The notes under the pieces: model-generated
What the model was told of the DNA's origin: nothing
The model's input: only the letters and a program-made list of their open reading frames with translations
Databases searched by the model: none
Part shown: positions 1-5,168 of the stretch, one piece after another
How positions within the stretch are numbered: position 1 is the first letter of the stretch
Layout of the letters: the number at the start of each line of letters is the position of its first letter
Source of the DNA: CANHEE01 sp049316985
GTDB lineage: Bacteria; Bacteroidota; Bacteroidia; Chitinophagales; Saprospiraceae
Assembly (NCBI GenBank): GCA_049316985.1
Contig: JBMOJB010000211.1
Span: 1 to 5,995 of the forward strand
Length of the DNA stretch: 5,995 nt
Reading direction: 5' to 3'
Translations under genes and position numbers: made by a program

Positions 1-761
1 TTAGCGACGTATTTTTTACTAACAAAATAGGTTAACCAATTGCATCCGGGGTCTTCAACATAGGCAAAAGACAGGCTGCCTGGTTTGGCTACCAATGTCA
101 TCGTTGAATTGGGAAAATTAGAGTCGTACACATATATCTTAACGTCTTCTTTGAAGCTGCCCAAGTCACCTTTGTATCTACCCATGTCGTAGCCGATAGC
201 CAACACTTCATGGTGAGGGCCTACACCACCATTGCCCGCTTTAAATAGCCCAATCGGTACAGGATTACCGGCATCAATACTTGCTCTGAGCTCTTGAATT
301 CTTCCTCCATTGCTACCTTGTAGACCCCAGTTAAAGAATTCCTCCGTTCTCCAACCAAAGGGATTTAGTACCAATTCTCCCCACTTGTCAGCATCATCCA
401 TATTGGCCTTAATTTGTCTTTCGTAGATAAACTTCTGCAAATCTGTTCCTTTTGCAGGTTTGAAGTCCTGCGTGGGAATGGGTTTATTCGCTTTAAAATA
501 GTCAAGTGCCGCATAAGTCATACCCGCACAATGCCCGCTGAGTGTCGGGCCGTTTAATCCCGCAATGTCTACTTGCGCTTTGAACGTATTGGCAAACTTA
601 AAACCATGGGTCGTAGGTTGGAAATTGGTCATTTTTTTTGTAACCAACAAGGCTGCAGTGTTTGGCTTAATGGTAGTTATTTTGGTGTTTTTGTTAATTT
701 GGGCCTGTATATTTGGTATTATTAATACCATAGTGATTAGTACTTTCAATATCGATTTCAT
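1..761 (-). CDS. Secreted papain-fold (C39-like) cysteine peptidase-like protein, 3' end cut by window edge
   Basis: The frame starts at ATG 761 and stays open for 253 codons to the window edge. The TTA at 1-3 is out of frame, so the stop lies outside. Residues 1-20 form a signal peptide ending NIQA|Q. The mature part carries a papain-like triad in the expected order: Cys78 in SGHCAGMTYAALDYF, His184 in PHHEVLAIGYD, and Asp213 in IYVYDSNFPN with Asn215 beside it. The segment GNPVPIGLF (about residues 165-175) just before the His region also fits. From memory, secreted bacterial proteins with GLCGGM-type Cys motifs and HQVLA-type His motifs look like this; they are related to C39-like peptidases but largely uncharacterised. 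Here the usual Gly after Cys is Ala (HCAGM), and no obvious oxyanion Gln was seen upstream of Cys78. Activity and substrate are unknown; a transglutaminase-like or inactive protein is possible. It is separated from the upstream gene by 431 bases and probably has its own promoter. Confidence 0.72.
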   Translation of the reverse strand, partial: MKSILKVLITMVLIIPNIQAQINKNTKITTIKPNTAALLVTKKMTNFQPTTHGFKFANTFKAQVDIAGLNGPTLSGHCAGMTYAALDYFKANKPIPTQDFKPAKGTDLQKFIYERQIKANMDDADKWGELVLNPFGWRTEEFFNWGLQGSNGGRIQELRASIDAGNPVPIGLFKAGNGGVGPHHEVLAIGYDMGRYKGDLGSFKEDVKIYVYDSNFPNSTMTLVAKPGSLSFAYVEDPGCNWLTYFVSKKYVA

Positions 762-1192
762 ACTATTATTTTTAGAATTTGTTAAGAAAAAGAAATTTGT
801 AATTTCAATTGATTGGTATGGGTTATTATTGTTTAGTATTCTCAATCAATTTTAGTAATACCGTTGCGGTAGCTTGGATGATTGTAAGTTCGGTAGACGG
901 TGCCATTTCATCACACATTACTAACTAAAGTCGCAAAGCATAAGGTAAATTACGTAAGTCATGAAAAGCAACTGTATTTTTAAGAACCAGAGGTATTTGA
1001 ATCCATCAAAAATTTCACCTGCTAATTTAACTCCCGGAGGTACGTGTATTCAGTTTCACTTTAAGTTCTCGAAGATTGCACAAAGGCCGTAAAGGATTTT
1101 TAACAGCTTATCGTAAATTTTTCTATTTGCTGAGCAACTGTAGTGAAAATAGGCTCCAGATTATGAACACCGAAACTTAAATTTCTGCATTT
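762..1192. other. 431-base intergenic region with no supported gene
   Basis: This AT-rich stretch separates the double DDLRGG-domain gene from the peptidase-like gene. Both strands were read and no convincing coding frame was found; the longest noticed is 43 codons on the plus strand (961-1092), with no recognisable product. Visible structure includes a perfect 9-base inverted repeat (807-815 with 843-851), a small TACCG-TTG-CGGTA hairpin (859-871) and an AT-only-type 6-base inverted repeat (792-806). No GC-rich hairpin followed by a T run marks the end of the upstream gene, and no good TTG / TAnnTTTG promoter was recognised, although one for the peptidase-like gene is expected here. Confidence 0.6.
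807..851. repeat. 9-base perfect inverted repeat upstream of the peptidase-like gene
   Basis: AATTGATTG at 807-815 is the exact reverse complement of CAATCAATT at 843-851, with a 27-base spacer. The near arm lies 46 bases upstream of the ATG at 761. It could be an operator for a dimeric regulator or a weak leader hairpin. The arms are AT-rich, so chance occurrence is quite possible. Confidence 0.3.
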
Positions 1193-2056
1193 TTATCTGT
1201 TAAAAATCCTGCTGCGATTTTGCCCGGTAAATCTGAAAACTGGATTTCCGCTCACATTGATTATATTTTGTTCACTTTGATTGGGCATTACCAAAGCGAC
1301 TCTGAGCACTTGCAAATCCCAATTGTCGTAGGTGTCAACAGGATATCCAGGTCGTGGTGAGCCATCATGCGTAATGGTTATACTTTCTACTTCTTTTACA
1401 TCACCTATTATTCTTTTAGTATCAATTCTAATTTTATTAGCAGTGTTTTGCTGAAAACCACCACCTAGAGAAAATCTATCAGATTTTAAGCCATTTTTAA
1501 ATTTTAAAGTAATGTATGCCTGATTTCCTCCTCTTAGATCATCCGAACCTGTTGTCAAATAGACCTTGATCACAGAATTCGTTCCACCCGGTGCAGGGCC
1601 ACCACAATCATTTGCGTAGGTTTTATTTCGAACGTTTCCTGTAAATCGTTGAAGAGGATTACCTGATAAATTTATGCAGCTCAATTGCTCACCTGCAATT
1701 GTAAAGGTGACTTTGATGCTTTTTAGATCCCAATTGTCATAAGTATCAAAAGGATTTCCAGCCCGAGGCTTGCCGTCATGGCGAAGCAAGATGTTTTTGA
1801 CCTCTGCAATTGAACCCAAAGCACGATTTAGCGGAAAATCCTTGGTATTAGAACTTCCATTTGCAAAACCACCACCAATATTATACTCTGCTGAGGTAGT
1901 TCCGTCGGTGTAATTAACTGTAATATATGCAAAATTTCCACCTCGAAGATCATCACCGCCAGTGACTAAATTCACTTTCATGGTAGAATTCTGAGCGCCT
2001 GCAACATTTATAAAAAACGATGCCAAAATGAAAATAATTAAGCTTGAAGTTTTCAT
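1193..2056 (-). CDS. Secreted protein with two intact DDLRGG domains (PLAT-like by eye, uncharacterised)
   Basis: A protein of 287 residues. The ATG at 2056 is preferred over an in-frame ATG at 2080 because it gives a compact signal peptide, MKTSSLIIFILASFF..., ending NVAGA|Q at about residue 21. The mature protein is two copies of one domain (about 27-147 and 162-287) joined by a Gly/Pro linker. Each copy opens with TGxDDLRGGN plus an AYIT strand (32-45 and 169-183), has an RHDG/THDG turn with a Pro-Arg (92-98, 229-235), then DTYDNWDL (104-111, 241-248), and ends SGNPxxRFTGxxR (131-143, 269-281). The opening motif followed by a beta strand, and the late Trp motif, recall PLAT/LH2 lipid- or carbohydrate-binding domains, but this is resemblance by eye only. 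Cys127 and Cys151 could pair. Similar DDLRGGND sequences occur, from memory, in actinobacterial hypothetical proteins. The function is unknown; a binding role outside the cytoplasm is inferred. The gene has a plausible own promoter at 2118-2149. Confidence 0.85.
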   Translation of the reverse strand: MKTSSLIIFILASFFINVAGAQNSTMKVNLVTGGDDLRGGNFAYITVNYTDGTTSAEYNIGGGFANGSSNTKDFPLNRALGSIAEVKNILLRHDGKPRAGNPFDTYDNWDLKSIKVTFTIAGEQLSCINLSGNPLQRFTGNVRNKTYANDCGGPAPGGTNSVIKVYLTTGSDDLRGGNQAYITLKFKNGLKSDRFSLGGGFQQNTANKIRIDTKRIIGDVKEVESITITHDGSPRPGYPVDTYDNWDLQVLRVALVMPNQSEQNIINVSGNPVFRFTGQNRSRIFNR

Positions 2057-2117
2057 TTTATTGAAGTTTTTACAAAGCAATCTCGGTTCTTTTCAAACTC
2101 GAAAAAACTTTGTGGTT

Positions 2118-2149
2118 AAAAAATATCTGTTTGACGTGTTAAATGCCAA
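2118..2149 (-). promoter_or_regulatory. Candidate Bacteroidota-type promoter for the double DDLRGG-domain gene
   Basis: On the minus strand TATTTTTT (2125 down to 2118) matches the Bacteroidota -7 consensus TAnnTTTG at all but the last base. A TTG (-33 element, 2149-2147) lies 21 bases upstream, within the 17-23 range described for this phylum. The inferred transcription start would be near 2110, giving a leader of about 55 bases before ATG 2056. The T-rich -7 box makes a chance match possible in an AT-rich gap. Confidence 0.38.
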
Positions 2150-2165
2150 TACCTTAAAATGAAGT

Positions 2166-3098
2166 TTATTGGACTTTGAAATGCACTCTGATATCGTGTG
2201 AGCTTCCAGCACTTGCCGTAATTGCGGAACCTGCTCTACTGCCGGTGGCTCTATAAGGACCTACGATTAATTCTCTGCTCGGAGATCCTGCTCCTGCAAA
2301 TAGAGGTATGTTTTGGATAAGTGTAGATGAGGTCTCGGAGCGAGCCATTCGTACATTGTTAGAATAGTCATCACAGAGATCGCATGTTTTGTGAGCTGAA
2401 GCCAAATCTGTTTCTACTACTACCGAAATTTTACCTGCGTCTAAGGCTTCCTTATTCACGGCAAACGCAAAGAATTTGTTGGCTCCGACGGGTATAGAAG
2501 GTACCGGGGTGTTGTTGTAGATGAAATTATTCTGTGGTCCGATGTAGTTTAAAGAGCTTACATCGTACGCTTTGACTGCGAAAGTAGAAGATGCTCTCAT
2601 CGAACTGGAGGGATCTATTGCTGTATTGACTACTGAGCCATCTGCACGATTTTCAGTTACCCGCACTTTTACAGATCCAAAATGTTTCTTGCAGTCATTG
2701 TTGTGGATGTTGGTCGAAATTCCGTTGTAGGTGACAGTGACAACAGCTTTTTTTGCAAATTTCAAAGCGCAGATTTTACCCAGACTGAATACGAAATAGT
2801 CACCGCTTAGCACTACCACTTCATTGAATTCATCACATAAGGTAATGTAGGCAATGTAACCGGGAGCTACTTTAATTGAACCCCTGTCCGTCTCAAATGG
2901 CACAGTTATAGCGCTATTGGAAGCATATAATTTTTGTTTTGCTCCGTGGAAATTTTGGCCATTGTACACTTCTATCCACTCGGTAGCACTTGATAATGCC
3001 ACGTTAGGATTCTTGATTACAGAGCCTTTTTGATATTTCACTTGTGCATTCAGTGCAGTAAAAGAACTAATAATGAGAAATATGATAATTTTATTCAT
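2166..3098 (-). CDS. Secreted protein with N-terminal beta/gamma-crystallin-like domain and unknown C-terminal domain
   Basis: A protein of 310 residues with a signal peptide at 1-18, cleaved as ALNA|Q. Residues about 40-115 read as a beta/gamma-crystallin-type double Greek key. The first motif is WIEVYNGQNFHG (41-52), matching the family pattern aromatic-x4-aromatic-x-Gly, followed by DRGSIKVAPG (71-80), matching the D/N-x-x-S turn. The second motif is less canonical: YITLCDEFNEVVVLSGDY (84-101). Many microbial members bind calcium through paired D/N-D/N-x-S/T-S loops. Here only parts of these are visible, so calcium binding is uncertain. Residues 116-310 are not recognised; they include Cys136, a CDLC pair (239-242) and a Gly/Ser/Ala-rich tail ending in HDIRVHFKVQ. 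The Cys residues could form disulfides in the periplasm. It follows the degenerate double-domain gene by 33 bases, so the two are probably co-transcribed, and both have CAAACAAATG at the start codon. The crystallin call is moderately sure; the role is unknown. Confidence 0.8.
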   Translation of the reverse strand: MNKIIIFLIISSFTALNAQVKYQKGSVIKNPNVALSSATEWIEVYNGQNFHGAKQKLYASNSAITVPFETDRGSIKVAPGYIAYITLCDEFNEVVVLSGDYFVFSLGKICALKFAKKAVVTVTYNGISTNIHNNDCKKHFGSVKVRVTENRADGSVVNTAIDPSSSMRASSTFAVKAYDVSSLNYIGPQNNFIYNNTPVPSIPVGANKFFAFAVNKEALDAGKISVVVETDLASAHKTCDLCDDYSNNVRMARSETSSTLIQNIPLFAGAGSPSRELIVGPYRATGSRAGSAITASAGSSHDIRVHFKVQ

Positions 3099-3131
3099 TT
3101 GTTTGACTTTTTAATTTGTAACAGAAAATTT

Positions 3132-4013
3132 TTAAAAGCGACTGAATGTCCTTGATCTGTTATCTCCAGTAAAACGGTGTAAAAGTGGTGATCCGCTTTT
3201 GTCCAAGATAATGCTGGCTTTATCTTGAATGATAGATTCTACTCGAAACCTATTCAAATCCCAGTTGTCAGCACTAATGCCACCACCACCGGTATGTTCT
3301 AAGGTAACTTTTGTGATATCATTTACATTGTAATTTGGAGGGAGCTCTTTGATATAGGCACGTTCATTGCCGCTATTTATTGCTCGTCGTACATTTATAT
3401 TGTTGAATATCACAGGTTGGTCAATGTTTCTGAAATGGACAAGCACGTTAACATTGTCATTTCCACCGCGCAAATCATCCCGACCCGTACTGAAAGTGAT
3501 CTTCAAATTGGCTTTGGTAAGTAAACTCTCTTCTGATATTTTGACTTTTTCGGTAAACATGTATTGTGAAATACCTTCTATTGTAAAGCCTTTGAATCGG
3601 CAAAGCGGCCGCCCGTATTTTTCATACAATTTGTAACTTGTTTTTGTATTGTTGGATGTTTCTGTAAGGGTGATCTTAATTTTATTAAGGCTCCAGTTGT
3701 CGTTAAATAGTGTATTGTTGTATCCCAAATTGCCTTCGGTGTATAAATAAAACCCCTTTAAATTATCAACAGTGATACCTGCGGGTAGACCAAATTCATA
3801 TTCATAGAAGGAACCTTCGCGCAATTCTCGGTTGCTGCAAATATTTGGCAAGTCTACATTGGGTAGATTATGTAAATATAGCGTACCTTTTAGTTTGCTA
3901 CGGCTTTCGAGATTGTCACTCCCGGTCGTGAACTCAAATTTCAATATACTTTGTGCCTGGTTTGACATTACAATTGCTAAAATTAATGCAGCACTGAATA
4001 AGATTTTTTTCAT
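3132..4013 (-). CDS. Secreted protein with two DDLRGG domains, the first one degenerate
   Basis: A protein of 293 residues from ATG 4013. An in-frame ATG at 4031 would add six residues (MSKNKQ); the later start is preferred because it follows an ACAAACAA leader like that of the next gene and begins a compact signal peptide, MKKILFSAALILAIVMSN, ending QA|Q at about residue 20. The C-terminal domain (168-293) has the full signature: STGRDDLRGGNDNVNV (175-190), HTGGGGISADNWDL (240-253) and SGSPLLHRFTGDNRSRTF (273-290). The N-terminal domain (23-153) keeps only its skeleton: TTGSDNLES (29-37), NDNWSL (104-109) and GRPLCRFKG (134-142), so the DDLRGG and NRSR parts are lost. Two cysteines in this first copy (Cys59, Cys138) could pair. 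The protein shares its domain with the gene at 1193-2056 but is clearly divergent from it. The function is unknown; a ligand-binding role outside the cytoplasm is inferred. It lies 33 bases upstream of the crystallin-like gene. Confidence 0.85.
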   Translation of the reverse strand: MKKILFSAALILAIVMSNQAQSILKFEFTTGSDNLESRSKLKGTLYLHNLPNVDLPNICSNRELREGSFYEYEFGLPAGITVDNLKGFYLYTEGNLGYNNTLFNDNWSLNKIKITLTETSNNTKTSYKLYEKYGRPLCRFKGFTIEGISQYMFTEKVKISEESLLTKANLKITFSTGRDDLRGGNDNVNVLVHFRNIDQPVIFNNINVRRAINSGNERAYIKELPPNYNVNDITKVTLEHTGGGGISADNWDLNRFRVESIIQDKASIILDKSGSPLLHRFTGDNRSRTFSRF

Positions 4014-4032
4014 TTGTTTGTTTTTACTCATA

Positions 4033-4062
4033 TGTCCTTTGAGGGGTGACTTACAAAGGTCA
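4033..4062. repeat. Imperfect 9-base inverted repeat just upstream of the degenerate double-domain gene
   Basis: TGTCCTTTG (4033-4041) and CAAAGGTCA (4054-4062) are reverse complements at 8 of 9 positions, with a perfect 6-base core (CCTTTG/CAAAGG) and a 12-base spacer. It ends 19 bases before ATG 4013 and abuts the alternative ATG at 4031. It may be an operator or a leader hairpin affecting start choice. No ordinary promoter was clearly recognised around it. Confidence 0.35.
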
Positions 4063-4082
4063 AATGGAATTTTTCTATGAAT

Positions 4083-4129
4083 AATTGCTAAAAATTTATA
4101 CTTCTCCTAAGAGTCAGAAGTAGGCAATT
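4083..4129 (-). terminator. Two-part inverted repeat followed by T-rich DNA, terminator-like
   Basis: Read on the minus strand, the stem TACTTCT (4122-4116) pairs with AGAAGTA (4105-4099) across a 10-base loop and is followed by TAAATTTTTAG. An outer 6-base stem, AATTGC (4129-4124) with GCAATT (4088-4083), would enclose it, with a 10-base bulge on one side and one base on the other. It lies about 20-65 bases after the stop of the coiled-coil protein gene, the right place for a terminator. The stem is AT-rich and short, so termination may be weak. A regulatory hairpin for the next gene is the alternative. Confidence 0.42.
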
Positions 4130-4149
4130 TGTTTTCGCATAATTTCCAA

Positions 4150-5124
4150 TTAATGATTATATTGGTTTGCATCAGGATTACCATCTCCATTTCCGTCAAA
4201 ACCTGTGACTTTTAGCTTTACTTTGATGTAGCTGTTCTCACCCGTGGTGCCGTACTGGTTCACGATATACATCAGACCATAGCAAACGCGGTCATCCATT
4301 GTAGTCTTAACGGCTATTACTTTTCCGACTAGTTGATCATAAACTTCTATAGAATTACTAAATTTTTGTGTTTGTTTTACTACAGCGGCCAGTTGTGCGT
4401 TATTTTTTATTTTTTCAAACTGAGCACCGTTAATAGTTGTTAGTGCAACGGTACTTTCATTTGCTACTTCCCAACTTTTCGAAGGATGAGGATCGTTTCT
4501 TTTGTATTTAATACCATAGTTGTACAGGTTAGCTTTTGTACTGGTTTTGGCATAGTATGGGGAAAAGAATGCATACAAAACTCTGCCGGCAAAATTGGTT
4601 GCTGTAAATATAAGGTCAACATTATGGGAGGCACCTGCTGCATCTATTTCGTCCATTATCATTCCATTGCCTATGTCAAGATAGTTTCCATATTTGGAAT
4701 TGTTTTGTGTGCCAAGATTTGCCGTTCCATCTCCTGCGTAAGGCGGGGGAGTAGGCGTTTCTGTATTGTTGCTTTGATTTGAGTTTTGTGTTTCCGTATT
4801 ATTTTCATTTGGTTGATTAGATACATCAGTGCTTTGGTCTGTTGATGGCGTTTCGTTTGAAGGCATGTCCATAGATGGAGTTACAGAAGTATTATCAGTG
4901 CTTTGCTCAGTCTGTGGTTCAGCAGGTGTTTCTGTTTGCCCCAACGTTCTGGTTTTGAAAAAAGGTTCGAACACCTTGACGATGCTTTTGACGTTATCCG
5001 ATACAGTTTGAACGTCGGCTTTGATACGTTCTGTTGATTTGTCAATTTTTTTGCTTGCGTCGTTTTGCGCAAAGCTGTAGCTAGAGCAACATAGTATTGC
5101 CAGGAATAATCCAATGTATTTCAT
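4150..5124 (-). CDS. Secreted coiled-coil / disordered-linker / beta-domain protein with C-terminal DxNxDG loop
   Basis: A protein of 324 residues, not recognised as a known family. Residues 1-19 are a signal peptide ending YSFA|Q; the Cys12-Cys13 pair inside it lacks a proper lipobox (Leu at -1), so a lipoprotein is unlikely. Residues 27-52 have a clean heptad pattern (a positions Ile27, Ile34, Val41, Ile48; d positions Thr31, Val38, Val45, Phe52), predicting a short coiled coil and perhaps oligomers. Residues about 62-130 are a low-complexity linker of Thr, Ser, Asn, Gln, Glu, Asp and Pro, acidic and probably disordered. Residues about 140-308 look like a folded mixed domain of unknown type, with one cysteine (Cys281). 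The end, DGNGDGNPD (310-318), matches the EF-hand/dockerin-type calcium loop DxNxDGxxD. The start lies 44 bases after the CARDB gene, suggesting one transcript. The role is unknown; an extended surface or periplasmic binding protein is a guess. Confidence 0.82.
   Translation of the reverse strand: MKYIGLFLAILCCSSYSFAQNDASKKIDKSTERIKADVQTVSDNVKSIVKVFEPFFKTRTLGQTETPAEPQTEQSTDNTSVTPSMDMPSNETPSTDQSTDVSNQPNENNTETQNSNQSNNTETPTPPPYAGDGTANLGTQNNSKYGNYLDIGNGMIMDEIDAAGASHNVDLIFTATNFAGRVLYAFFSPYYAKTSTKANLYNYGIKYKRNDPHPSKSWEVANESTVALTTINGAQFEKIKNNAQLAAVVKQTQKFSNSIEVYDQLVGKVIAVKTTMDDRVCYGLMYIVNQYGTTGENSYIKVKLKVTGFDGNGDGNPDANQYNH
4825..4905 (-). repeat. Low-complexity linker DNA with a 12-base direct repeat
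   Basis: ATCAGTGCTTTG occurs exactly at 4825-4836 and again at 4894-4905, inside the part of the coiled-coil protein gene that encodes the Thr/Ser/Asp/Gln linker; both copies encode a QSTD sequence. This suggests that the linker grew at least partly by slippage or duplication and could vary in length between strains. Confidence 0.5.
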
Positions 5125-5168
5125 CGAAATTGAAGTTTAGTTAAAATTAAGAAATCGTGTAAGATTGT

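Noticed and set aside
565..855. Plus-strand frame of 96 codons with hydrophobic stretches
   Set aside because: It overlaps antisense the N-terminal half of the peptidase-like gene, whose signal peptide and Cys motif are clearly real; the hydrophobicity comes from the complement of that region.
961..1092. Plus-strand frame of 43 codons in the large gap
   Set aside because: It lies on the strand opposite to all other genes, resembles nothing recognised, has no clear promoter, and this length is expected by chance.
1127..1138. TTGCT-G-AGCAA palindrome after the double DDLRGG-domain gene as a terminator
   Set aside because: The one-base centre cannot form a proper loop and there is no long T run at the right place.
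2057..2080. Upstream in-frame ATG at 2080 for the double DDLRGG-domain gene
   Set aside because: It would add eight residues (MLCKNFNK) before an already complete signal peptide, and ATG 2056 better fits the family of compact signal peptides seen here.
3605..3612. GCGGCCGC (NotI-like site) as a cloning artefact or junction
   Set aside because: It lies within an uninterrupted reading frame and encodes part of the conserved GRPLCRF motif, so it is ordinary coding sequence.
3367..4080. Two plus-strand frames (3367-3636 and 3832-4080)
   Set aside because: Both lie antisense to the double-domain gene at 3132-4013, which has a signal peptide and conserved domain motifs.
4486..5114. Two plus-strand frames and one alternative minus-strand frame inside 4150-5124
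   Set aside because: They overlap a gene with signal peptide, coiled coil and Ca-type loop; their products are low-complexity shadows of the linker-coding DNA.
5065..5124. Lipoprotein signal in the coiled-coil protein (Cys12-Cys13)
   Set aside because: The residue before Cys12 is Leu and the context AILC does not fit a lipobox; a signal peptidase I site SFA|Q follows.
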